From Sipunculus nudus (taxonomy: Eukaryota; Annelida; Sipuncula; Golfingiida; Sipunculidae), in the NCBI GenBank assembly GCA_026874595.1, contig CM049311.1:62068453-62132452 (forward strand): DNA of 64,000 bases, given 5' to 3'. Under the pieces are notes generated by a model. That model was not told where the DNA came from and searched no databases. It saw nothing but the letters and a program-made list of their open reading frames with translations. Shown one piece after another: positions 51,801-60,559 of the stretch. Position numbers and translations under genes: made by a program. Each line of letters begins with the position of its first letter. Positions within the stretch are counted from its first letter, which is position 1.

Positions 51801-54800
51801 GTTTAAACATGCCAGTGTAAAGAATTAATGTTCTTTGGACTCATGTTGCATGGAAAGATTATGTTCACATTTCCTTTATAAAATAATATAACTATATGTC
51901 AGTGCTGAATACTTTGAACACACACGGTCATACTCAAACTAACAGGGGCGCAATTTCCTTTCGCAAATGTGGGAGGACGTCGACTTCGAGTTCCCCCCCC
52001 CCTTCCCAAGACACACACAGTTCCATGTAACGGGGTAAACGGTGGGGTATACCAATATATTGGGATATAATGTAATAATAATAAAGTTTTCAGTGGTGGA
52101 TCCAGGACCCATGTTTCGGGGAGGCAAGTATTTTTAAGGAAGCGCGACTGTCTACGGTATATATAGGTATCGGCCGAGGAGGTTTAGCATGAGAGTTTCC
52201 TCCTAAGGTTAGGATTTCCTTTTTTTTAAATTTCGTTCAAATATATAAGAAAGAATGAGGCAAAGTGGGTATAAAATAACAGAACACTACTGCTTCAGCG
52301 ATCAACAAGAAGAAAGAACCCTTGTCCTAAAGAAAGAAAGAAAACAAAGGAAAGAAAGAAATACACTATTCAGGAATAGAAGGCGACAGGCCCATAGTTT
52401 ATATGCATGACAGTTTAAAGTCAATACAGAAATAAATATAGCAAATGTGTAACGGTATTGCTTACAACTTACTTATACCTTGTTCTAAAATTCTAATCTA
52501 TAAAACCTGCATGAATGTTTCAATTAAAAATTTGTTGTGCAACATGTCGCGCAAGATTTTTCTTGAAATGTTGCCTGAACTTGCATCACAGTTTGGTGAA
52601 ACATCACACACACACACGCGCGCACTTATGAAAGATATTCCCAAAAAACTCAGTTTTGCTTTGTCCATTCATAGTGACCCTATATCTTGAAGCCAGATTC
52701 TATAACCCTTAGCCTTTCCTGTCATGTGACTTGCGATTAGAACTAATCGGGGCACACTGTTCAAGGAATGAAACCTGACGCCGTACAAAATGGAAATAGA
52801 ACGTTCTTTTGTTTAAACACATTGCAGATCAAGGGGAAAATGAAACATTTTGACATACTGTATACTAATATGCAACATCTGTTGCGCAACAAGAATGTTA
52901 ATTCTGTTGGGCAACATATTCTAGTCTGTATGGCCGGTTATACTCTACAGGAGAGATCCCAGCCAGTATTTCCATGACCACATCCAAATTTAAATGTCTT
53001 GGCTGTATGAAAAGGATAAAATACGAGATGCAGAGACAGTAGCAATCCAATGACATGAGATTGATGTAGAACCTGAAAAAAAGGGTTCGTATCTAAATTT
53101 TGGTCCAAATTGACATATACATGACTCCTAGCTTCTGGACAGTCGAGTGGTATCAAGCTCGGCTCCCTTGCTGGCTACCCCGATTCGAACCTCGGCGTTG
53201 CTATGAGAGTAGGTTGTAGTGACCCGTCAAATGTCGGTGGTTTTCGCCGTGTCCACTGGTTTCCTCCAACTCTAGAGACTATCGAATCGCACTCATGGTG
53301 AATACCTCAATTCTGCATATTCACAGATCTTGGATCTCGCCATCTCGTACTCGAGATCGGTGACGCCACCTGTAATCATTTTCACGGAGCGTCCCTCCAT
53401 GAGTATGCCGGCCATCTTTTCGTCTTTGTGATTGGTTCAATGTCTTGGGCTGCAACTGTGCATATTCATAGATCTTGGATACCTACATCTCGTACTCAAG
53501 ACTGGTGGCGCCATTGCAATCTTTTTTTGCGCGGCGTCCGTCCGTGCGTTTGCTTTGGTTGAAAATCGCTCATATTTCTGGAGTGGATGGATTTATCACA
53601 TGTCCACAGATTTTAGACAACTCCATCTTATATACACAAGCCTGATGGCGCCACCTACAATCGTTTTCACATAGCGTATAGATTCATTATAGACAAGACA
53701 TGTGATGCCACCTACCTTTTAGTTTTCGTAGAATATATTGCCTTCTTCTGAAAAGACGGTTTAATGTATTCACCTGAAAATGTGCATGTCCATAGATCTT
53801 GGAATGGTTTATCTTGTATATCAGACTGCTTAGGCCATCTACAATTAATTTCATATCGTATCCATCTGTAGATCGGTTTTTGGTGAGAATTGCACATATA
53901 TGATGAATTTAATTGGCATCTCTGATGCCTCAAATCTGGAGTCATGTCATGCCAGGCTCTTCAAATGCCTTACTTTACCCATGCTCTGTGACTTGGCAGA
54001 TACTATAGTTGTTTGACGACTGCCCGTTTTCTAGTTATACCTACACTTTGTATTTGAAAAATCCATGTTAAGTTTAAATCAGTGAAGCCCATTAAAACTG
54101 CCTTATCTATAATGTCACACGCAAACAAAAACAGAGAGCCCTGAGCGTAAACGCAGCCACGGGTCAATGTCCTCGGTGTATGTATAAAAAATTAATGTGT
54201 TTTGTGGCAAAACCAAATTTGAATATTCTTGGATCAGGCTTATAAATCAACAGAGAATGAATCGTTACATTATTATTAAGTGCTTTCTTTCTTCCATCCA
54301 TCACAAGGCAAGACATTACACCTTTCCTGCTTCCTTCTTTCACTAGTCAGGGCATGTCTACGTGCCGATCACGTGACCCCTGGCTTACCTGCCAATCATA
54401 GCAGTAAGTGACTCTGTCCTCTACGGGGCATGATAGACAAAACTGGATGAGACTCATGGGTCTGTTTTTGTAGGATGAGTGCAGCAGAAAAGAGGGTTGA
54501 CTCAGGTTATATTTGTTAATCTCATAAATTGATCTGCTACAAACCGCTTTCTTCGTCGAGGACGCGGGAACACAGTGAAAGCAAAATTCGACCTTTTAGG
54601 CCAAAAAAAATAAAAGGTGTGGTTCCCAGGCACCGCCCGCATCAATTTTTAACCCCCGCATCAAAAATTTTTATTTTGATTTTTATCTTTCAAGTAGATA
54701 AATAATACAATTTATGTAGTGCCTTTACCTGTTTAGCAAAAAAATTTGTTATTTTCATATTTTTCACTGATCATATGACATTTTATCGGAGCATTCAAAA

Positions 54801-55465
54801 AAAGGTCAAAAATAAAATACCGCCCGCCGGCACTGATTTCTGAAAAAAAAGTGCCTGAGAACCATACCTTATTTTTTTTGGCCTTATTTAATGAGTTTTA
54901 ATATGTCTGTCATCTCCTGCTGCTACCTGCTTAACAATAGTCATGTTACCTACCTAGGTATATCTGATCAATGTTCATGTTTCATTTACCTTATTGTAGT
55001 CTTGATAATTGTGAAAGTTTAGGTTCTAATCACATTTAATTAAAACAGTTTATTTTTTTTGTTTCGAATGACTCTTTTAAGTTGACATCCCGACAAATAG
55101 AAGATAAACTACAAAATGACGCGAAACCTCTTAGTGTTTTATACAATAACAGATACACTTCCAAAAAACACCTGTCTCTGCAAAGGCAAGCTTGAATCAA
55201 GGATATGCGAGGTGTTTGTTATGTATGGCTTACCTATAATATAATCATACTCCTGTCTTGTAGGTTCCCGAAGCTGGCCAAACGTGTCGGCTCTGAGGTA
55301 GCGTATATAGATGTAGCCCGAGGACGAAACAAACATGAGAGTCAGGACTGTCAACAGATAGTTGATGAAGGAGGAAGACCTAGACGTCTCCTCAGGATGC
55401 CTCGGAGCATCTTGCGATGTGTTTTTATCGGTTACCGATCCCTTCCTGCGCTGTATGACTCCCAT
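40888..55465 (-). CDS. GMC-family FAD-dependent oxidoreductase (glucose/choline dehydrogenase-like), complete nine-exon gene
   Basis: Nine GT-AG exons (55465-55234, 51795-51584, 51140-50849, 49183-49080, 48598-48425, 47980-47830, 46544-46206, 45001-44776, 41053-40888) splice in frame to 631 residues, the usual length for animal GMC enzymes. Landmarks: hydrophobic anchor at about 33-55; FAD Rossmann motif YDYIIGGGTAGC at 73-84 with acidic E102 ending strand 2 (LLLEAG); GMC signature 1 [13 protein letters not shown] at 154-166; GMC signature 2 [15 protein letters not shown] at 315-329; catalytic-His block [12 protein letters not shown] with H555; C-terminal [17 protein letters not shown] with N599 as likely second active-site residue. 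The family oxidises an alcohol or sugar hydroxyl with FAD; substrate and electron acceptor cannot be told from sequence. The N-terminal anchor suggests a membrane-bound enzyme. No frameshift or stop breaks it. Confidence 0.92.
41548..41849. mobile_element. GGTTCTCAGGCA MITE, decayed copy in GMC intron 8
   Basis: TGGTTCTCAGGCA at 41548-41560 is mirrored by TGCCTGAGAACCA at 41821-41833. Internal sequence matches the 54599-54883 copy (CACCGCCCGC, TTACCTGTT, AGCAAAAAAA). It contains poly-C at 41580-41598. The left tip is eroded and no target duplication is clear. Confidence 0.65.
42340..43620. other. GMC intron 8, no supported gene
   Basis: Two plus-strand frames with ATG starts (42346-42582, 78 codons; 43126-43602, 158 codons) lie here antisense to the GMC gene. 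Neither matches a family I recognise and neither has repeat or domain structure. Frames of this size are expected by chance in 64 kb. Confidence 0.3.
44776..45001 (-). CDS. GMC oxidoreductase exon 8 (catalytic His)
   Basis: Acceptor TTCGTTCCAG. 74 codons including [16 protein letters not shown] and [15 protein letters not shown]; the His of WHLAGTC is the conserved active-site base (H555). Followed by AVLDQNL and the first two bases of an Arg codon at donor GTAAAT (phase 2). Confidence 0.93.
46053..46150. repeat. (GA)n microsatellite
   Basis: Long GA run followed by AAAGAGAGA variants and a short poly-G, ending just before GMC exon 7's donor side (intron 7). Confidence 0.9.
46206..46544 (-). 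CDS. GMC oxidoreductase exon 7 (substrate-binding C-terminal domain)
   Basis: Acceptor TTGACAG. Reads [20 protein letters not shown], an acidic loop around [10 protein letters not shown], then [20 protein letters not shown] and [20 protein letters not shown]. The LxRPxSRGxVxL and PxIDPxYLxxxxD blocks are standard in GMC C-terminal domains. Donor GTAAAG, phase 1. 112 full codons. Confidence 0.93.
47066..47325. repeat. cluster of ATTGGTC/GACCAAT inverted motifs in GMC intron 6
   Basis: About ten ATTGG or CCAAT pentamers in 260 bp, arranged as short hairpins: ATTGGTC-atatataa-GACCAAT, ATTGGTCA-ttt-TGACCAAT, ACCAATT-t-AATTGGT, TTGGTCA-agctc-TGACCAA. Related motifs continue weakly to 47605. A poly-C run lies at 47382-47396. 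Confidence 0.75.
47830..47980 (-). CDS. GMC oxidoreductase exon 6
   Basis: Acceptor CATTAG, then [20 protein letters not shown]: the P-x-VGxNLxDH block conserved after signature 2. Ends FLEYWKTRK plus one base at donor GTAAGA (phase 1). 50 codons plus one base. Confidence 0.92.
48425..48598 (-). CDS. GMC oxidoreductase exon 5 (GMC signature 2)
   Basis: 58 codons, phase 0 at both ends. Contains [20 protein letters not shown] followed by VGP, which fits the second GMC signature exactly, then SEHLKELG. The donor is GTGAAT, weaker than the other donors in this gene, but it joins in frame to [16 protein letters not shown], the expected continuation. Confidence 0.92.
48801..48860. repeat. (TA)n microsatellite in GMC intron 4
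   Basis: Pure TA run between exons 4 and 5. Confidence 0.9.
49080..49183 (-). CDS. GMC oxidoreductase exon 4
   Basis: A short 104-bp exon. Acceptor TTATGTTGCAG; after the split Val codon it reads [18 protein letters not shown], then [16 protein letters not shown]. This matches the R-x-S-x-x-x-AYLRPA...RxNLxV block of the family. Donor GTACGC in phase 0 joins directly to [10 protein letters not shown] of the next exon. Confidence 0.9.
49478..50460. repeat. TGACCTTGACC-type and ~160-bp family repeats in GMC intron 3
   Basis: 49478-50100 carries repeated AAGGTCAAG and GGTCACAAGG motifs, related to the array at 14075. 50180-50460 carries two units of the ~160-bp family first seen at 2480. The two families sit next to each other here. 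Confidence 0.6.
50849..51140 (-). CDS. GMC oxidoreductase exon 3 (GMC signature 1)
   Basis: Begins [20 protein letters not shown], the FAD-lid signature shared by glucose and choline dehydrogenases, then [20 protein letters not shown] (NxxxDYDxWxxxGxxGW pattern). It closes with SGFLQHR at donor GTAAGT, phase 1. 97 codons plus one base. Confidence 0.93.
51584..51795 (-). CDS. GMC oxidoreductase exon 2 (FAD-binding Rossmann core)
   Basis: The exon completes the Gly codon opened by exon 1 and gives [19 protein letters not shown], then [10 protein letters not shown]: the dinucleotide-binding GxGxxG and the strand that ends in the acidic residue contacting the ADP ribose. It continues through [11 protein letters not shown], a typical GMC block, and ends TINN at a phase-0 donor GTAAGTG. 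Confidence 0.92.
51796..53160. other. GMC intron 1, left part
   Basis: Contains a short poly-C (about 51992-52001), GA/AAAG-rich sequence at 52330-52365 and AT-rich unique sequence. No gene or element that I can define. Confidence 0.4.
53182..53191 (-). other. Pol III B-box-like sequence, possible tRNA-derived SINE
   Basis: Minus strand GGTTCGAATC within CCGAGGTTCGAATCGGGG. No convincing A-box or complete tRNA fold, so this is at most a SINE fragment. Confidence 0.25.
53325..53700. repeat. ~130-bp tandem repeat in GMC intron 1
   Basis: Three diverged units share GCATATTCA.AGATCTTGGA, CATCTCGTACTC.AGA and TGGCGCCACCT; a fourth remnant runs to about 53830. The TGGCGCCACC core resembles the 280-bp array at 5700-7120. 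Confidence 0.65.
54599..54883. mobile_element. PIF/Harbinger-like MITE (285 bp) in GMC intron 1
   Basis: Inverted ends of about 34 bp: GGCCAAAAAAAATAA..GG, then TGTGGTTCCCAGGCAC, mirrored at the right (GTGCCTGAGAACCATACC...TTTTGGCC). A TTA trinucleotide flanks both sides (54596-54598, 54884-54886), as expected for Harbinger target duplications. A 3-bp match alone is weak, so class is moderate confidence. Confidence 0.7.
55234..55465 (-). CDS. GMC oxidoreductase exon 1 (N-terminal anchor and start of FAD motif)
   Basis: Encodes 77 residues plus one base: [10 protein letters not shown], a polar Ser/Thr/Asn-rich stretch, then a ~23-residue hydrophobic segment around [14 protein letters not shown] (33-55), then EYDYII. 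Donor GTAAGC, phase 1. The ATG at 55465 is the first in frame; upstream sequence stays open to a TTG at 55492, which is not a likely eukaryotic start. Acceptor-like TTTTTTCAG (just before TTTTTGATGG) and ATAACCTTACAG further up suggest that a 5' UTR exon may be spliced in here. The anchor follows a short basic N-terminus, so it may be a signal anchor or an uncleaved signal peptide. Confidence 0.82.
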
Positions 55466-55519
55466 CAAAAACTGAAAAAATACCGTCAGCAAAACTGTAA
55501 GGTTATCAACTTAAAATGA

Positions 55520-57280
55520 TTCAGAAGCCAGTAGAAAAAACCAGGGAATATCAGCGGAAGCTGTAAAGCGCCCTCAGCCTAAAGTAACAAGTACAGAACG
55601 CCTGTACTCATATGGATGTATCTGGTACACATCTTCCCCATAAAGAAATGAAGTTTTTAGACAACTCCCTGACATTACAACAATAAATATAAAAATGATA
55701 ACATTTCGTAAAGATACGCTTTTGTGTAGGTGGCACCACCAGACAAGTATAGCAGGTACAGATCATTATTACTTAATAGAGCAATATATTTCAAAACAAT
55801 CCATCAAGTGATTCCTGAAAAACGTGCGAAGGAGATTTTTTCTTTAAATAGCTCCGTGACCCTGAAAAGTAGGTTAAGGTGGCTCTTTGAACATAGCCAA
55901 GGCGTCGTTGATATACATCTGCCCTGAAGAAAAGAAGTACCTCTGTTTAATTATCTTTGACATATATCGCCTCACGGCAACAATTTAAGAAGGTGATCAA
56001 ATTTCGAAAAATACTGAGATATTGTAGGTAGCACTAGCCGTGACAAACACGACTCAGTTAGGGCCCCCTACTGAGTCGTGACACAAGCCAAATTTAGAAC
56101 CGCCCTGCAAGTCCACGCCACGCTTTTTAACCGTAACTCCGCATACAGTCAGCAGGAAGACCGCAGGCAGAAATCTCCCGTACATGCAGAACAATATACG
56201 AATATATTGGGTTATAACGGAATATTTCACACACATGGTAGGTGTCGTTGGAGAGATAAGAAACTTATTAAAAGGTCTAGTGGGTTTATTTGAAGTGACA
56301 CGATACTTGTAAGCAATGAGGCGTTGTCAAAAATGACGAAAATATTTGCATCCTCATGGGGCCTTATAATGCGATCCTAACAGTTAGATGTCCAGGCACT
56401 CTGGCAAGCCAGAAAGCTGGCCATAATGTCAGAGGGCCGATCTGACGCTAAGATAGCACCACCAGCCGGGTGCAGCAGTAACATACATCAAGGTAAATAT
56501 TTCATTAACATGAAGTGAAGAATATGCTCAGAATCGTTTTTTTATTTTTACAATAAAGAGCCTTGACTGATAGGGTCGGTCGATAGAGCTGATAAGAGCT
56601 GACTGCTCCTACTGACAGGAAGATTAAGGCTTGCTTTCGCTGCATCGCAACGCGGCAAATAATTGCAAAACTAATTTACTGTTCTCTGTCTGCATTGGAT
56701 TGGTAACGTCATAACAGACCGACAGGACGCCTTTTTTATCAACACGTCCTTAAGGGCATTTCCAACGACACCAGCTGTAACTGGGGTCTTTCCCAGTTGA
56801 GAGGCTAACTTTGAGTTATTTGTTTTATGTTTGATTTCTTTTATCTTTACCTCGATTGCTGCTTCATAATTATATGAAACATCAATGTTGGGTTTACGTT
56901 TTCGTTCTAATATGGGAGTCCTTAATAAAGGACGTACTGAAATGCCAAAGAGAGGGAATCGTCGGGTTCTCAAAGAGCCTTATGACGCTCAAATATGCAA
57001 ATATCTCGGCTTCACCTTTGGGGCCTTACAGGGCGTTAGAGATAAAAGCCGGCTATTGACTTCCAGACTTAGTTACGTTTGTCGGTGCATGAAATCACGT
57101 TTTACTGTACACATTTCAATTAAAAACTGAAATACTAACTAGGTTAAATCAATTAAGACCTGAAAGTGTATTCCTTGAAATCTCAGAAATATGGTCGGCT
57201 ATGTGGCTATATAATACGGAGGCGTATTGCTGCCACCCACTAAAAGAAAAATAAATAATTTTTTCCACGTACAACATACC
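55520..57280. other. upstream flank of the GMC gene
   Basis: Should contain the promoter and any 5' UTR exon, but no TATA or initiator could be fixed. A hairpin ACGACTCAGT-(11)-ACTGAGTCGT lies at about 56048-56078. A minus frame of 60 codons (56236-56054) with a hydrophobic N-terminal half is not recognised. Confidence 0.35.
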
Positions 57281-57284
57281 ATCT

Positions 57285-57333
57285 CGTACGTACGACATTT
57301 ATTATTTAGTACGTACGATATATATTATATATT

Positions 57334-57372
<39 letters not shown>

Positions 57373-57892
57373 AATGCTATTCGATTGATCACTGTTAATG
57401 TGTCTTGGTTTCTGAAATATATCACGGAAGCGAAATATATCAGATCGTTTTCTACCAGTCATATACTTATCATGGCTATTTAATCAGGCTATTTTGTAGC
57501 TGCATCTCTTGTCCGATTCTTCTCTATTGGCAAAGGCAATATTTTCTTATTATCATATTGACAGGCTCATAACATCATACGCTACCTACAAAATTTAATC
57601 ACCTGTCTTAATATGAAAGTTCTATGACTGGCAGAAAACGATTTGATGTATTTATATATATATGGGTGTGTTTGTTTCAACGGTGTTCCAGCGGTTTGCA
57701 ACCATGTGGAGAACACATTATTTAACACATATATATTGCCTTTACATATATCAGTTGGCCTGTTGTTTAGTCTGTGAATCAGATACGTAAGATATATTAT
57801 GTCGCCCGTACGAGATATTATGTCGTACGTACGAGATAGTATGCCGTACGTACGAGATAGTTTGTCGTACGTATGAGATAGTATGTCGTATA

Positions 57893-57895
<3 letters not shown>
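57285..57895. repeat. CGTACGTACG palindrome repeats around (TA)n runs
   Basis: Four to five tandem units of TATGTCGTACGTACGAGATA (about 57800-57893) face inverted copies CATCTCGTACGTACGACAT at 57285-57318. (TA)n runs lie at 57331-57369 and 57890-57951. The arrangement suggests a fold-back element whose ends are built from the palindromic unit. Confidence 0.65.
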
Positions 57896-57955
<60 letters not shown>

Positions 57956-58624
57956 AAAGTTTTCTTTTACCAGGTTGCTGCAATGGACTTCCGTAATATA
58001 AGGCAATAACTCATTTGATCTATATATATTAAACCTAACTCGGTAAAAACATGATACACATCTTACCTTGTTATATGTTCACAGGGGCTACAGAATATGT
58101 CACGGTGTTCGTGAATAAAATGTGGCACTGACGTCATGAAAGATTTAACGTCACAAATAAAGACGCTCGTAGATTTTTCAAATCTATGCACCCGGTGGGC
58201 CTACATATACAGATGACAGTTTAGTTTCAGATATTTGATGTCTCTCCATGTGTAACGTTTGTGTTTCACAACTCAACCGGCACCCTGAACACTTGAGTGT
58301 GACGGAGGGTCGCCACAGTCCCAGGCCGTGACTCTTTAACCATCCCGTACAAAGTAGGCCTACCCAATACGTACAGTACACACGGGTTAGTAATTAGTAT
58401 ATGGTTGGGGAAGGTCATATAACAGCTTCACTTTCTGCAGATGTTTGTCTGTCTGTCGGATTAACATGCCTGAACCTACCGGGATAGTAATTCTGACCAA
58501 AGTCGCTTAATTGCTATTAGTGGAGATTTAGGTTATTATTTTTTTTTACTTTTCTGGATCCTTTCCTTATATCTATTATTTATCTGAAATTTTCCTAGCG
58601 TTTTTCACACTGTATGGTCTATAT

Positions 58625-58895
58625 CTTTATTATTTACTTAATATTTGAGATAGGCAGGCAAGAAGCCCCCGTGGTTAGGTCTGGCAGCCATGGCACAGCA
58701 ACCAAGGACGCGCTTTCTGATTGGTTGATATGTTTACTACTGGAGTCTCTAAATGGTGACACCTCTGATGTGACAACAATTCAGCCAATCACGCATGTTC
58801 GTCAAATTAAGCCTGAAACCGATGCGCCATGGCTGTCTTGCCTAACAACGGGGACTCCTTGCCTGCCTATCTCAAATATTAAGTTAATAATGAAG
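58625..58895. mobile_element. fold-back MITE (~270 bp)
   Basis: Arms of about 75-80 bp: CTTTATTATTTACTTAATAT, TTGAGATAGGCAGGCAAG, then GCAGCCATGGC, mirrored at 58828-58895 with about 85-90% identity. No clean target duplication. A 108-codon frame crosses it and is not a gene. Confidence 0.7.
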
Positions 58896-59259
58896 AGATC
58901 GACCACAAAGTACAAAACACGCCAGGAAAATGTCAGATAAGTAAAACTTATAAGGAAATGACCCATAAAAGTAACGAAATTAACCGAAATCTATACTATA
59001 ATAGCAATTCAAGCGCCTGTGGTCCAACTGTATACTCCGCTACCCCGGTAAATTTATTTCCATAAAAATGGTTTTTACTACTTGGAATGAAAAAAAAAAC
59101 GAAATGAAATACTGTTTTAGGAGTTTTTGTACGTGGAGTTAACCGCCTCCATTTTTTAATGCTAACTTAACTACGTATATGTACATTAGCAGAATTCCAT
59201 TCCGGTTTCGAACTACGTGATAGGGCAATATCAGACGCTTCCTCTCATTTTATATTCTG

Positions 59260-59490
59260 GCGTTAACCAGGCCCGGTGACTACTGCCCCTGCGGGCTTCG
59301 GGTACGTAATCGTCTCTATTGCTGGGTCATACTATCGAGGAACCCCCGAAAGGCGCACATGTGAGTGAAACACAGCCTTGGGGCACGACCTTCCCATTAA
59401 GCCAGCAGAACGCTCACCCTAGGTGGGGTCAGTAAGTGAAAAATCTCACCGGCTCGGCTGAGATTCGAACTCACGAACTCCCGGCTTTGT
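59260..59490 (-). other. possible tRNA-derived SINE with B-box
   Basis: Minus strand GAGTTCGAATCTC at about 59459-59473 resembles a tRNA T-loop/B-box, embedded in a GC-richer stretch. No A-box at the right distance was recognised. Confidence 0.25.
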
Positions 59491-60180
59491 TTTAGGACAT
59501 TTTATGGTCCCGACTATAGGACCCGTCTAAACTATTAATCAATTCAAGTAAACTTTTTATACAAGTATATATCAAGCATGTTTCTAGAGATATACCGCCA
59601 AGTCGAATATAATGAATACAGAGAAGAAAAATAATGCTGAAAAAATTGTTTAAACTGTTTGCAATATAACAAATTAAGCTGATGACGTCAGTCAATGAAA
59701 ATCATACACGACCAACCTGTGACGTTACTGTAATCTTACAAGGATCTCGGAACAGTGTCGGCCTGTTGCTGTCTGTGTATGGAAAAAACGCAAGTTTTTT
59801 AATACGAAAATATCCCTGAAACAGTTGTCGAAAAATAAAATCCTGATACAGGACACTCGGCAGGTTTTGGGTCAAATAAATGGAGTCAAATACCAATTAA
59901 TAAATATTCCCCGGTCAAATACAAACACAAAGCCTGGACGTACTAACTGAACGTGTCAATACTTTAATGGTTTTGGTTATCTAAAAAAAAAGAAAATAAA
60001 AAAACAGATATTTTAGATCTATTTTAAGATTTGGGACTGACCAACGTGGTCGTAATTTCGGGGTGGTAATTTGAGAAATTCGAAGTTACCTGGATCATAT
60101 AATTATTCGGGACTAAGAAAAGTGGTAATTGTGGGGGTTGTCGCAATTAACGGGTGGGCGCAAGGCGGGGTTCCACTGTG

Positions 60181-60185
<5 letters not shown>

Positions 60186-60246
<61 letters not shown>

Positions 60247-60251
60247 ATATA
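60186..60251. repeat. (TA)n microsatellite
   Basis: TA run with one TTTA interruption. Confidence 0.9.
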
Positions 60252-60356
60252 ACTACCCTTGAATGGTGCATTTAATGTCAAAATGTGTCAAAGTTTAAGG
60301 TAGGCAAAAAGGCTGAAAATCTTTTTTTTCTCACACCGTTGTCATGTCTCTTCAAA

Positions 60357-60554
60357 TTAGCCAGAATGTTTAGGTTGCTTATAATGACTGGCAGATATTT
60401 TACTGAAGGTTAGGATAGCTGATCGGGCCTTCTTGCTCTGAGACTCCCTAAAGATGGCTGACGACATTACACCCTGATGACATGCTGACATGATGACAGC
60501 TGTCATTGACTCTAACACAGAATCCGTCGATGTCACGTGTTGTTTAAGGACCAT
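60357..60554 (-). other. unassigned open frame, 65 codons
   Basis: ATG-start frame beginning MVLKQHVTSTDSVLESMTAV in a locally less AT-rich segment. No family recognised, no partner exons seen. Weak candidate exon or chance. Confidence 0.15.
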
Positions 60555-60559
60555 TCTGG

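Noticed and set aside
53160-53220. tRNA gene candidate on the minus strand
   Set aside because: A B-box-like T-loop is present, but no A-box or cloverleaf could be drawn; at most a SINE fragment.
56054-56236. 60-codon minus-strand frame with a hydrophobic stretch upstream of the GMC gene
   Set aside because: No family match, ends at a palindromic hairpin, and no splice site links it to GMC exon 1 in frame.
58614-58940. 108-codon plus-strand frame
   Set aside because: It crosses a fold-back MITE; both ends are inverted-repeat arms.
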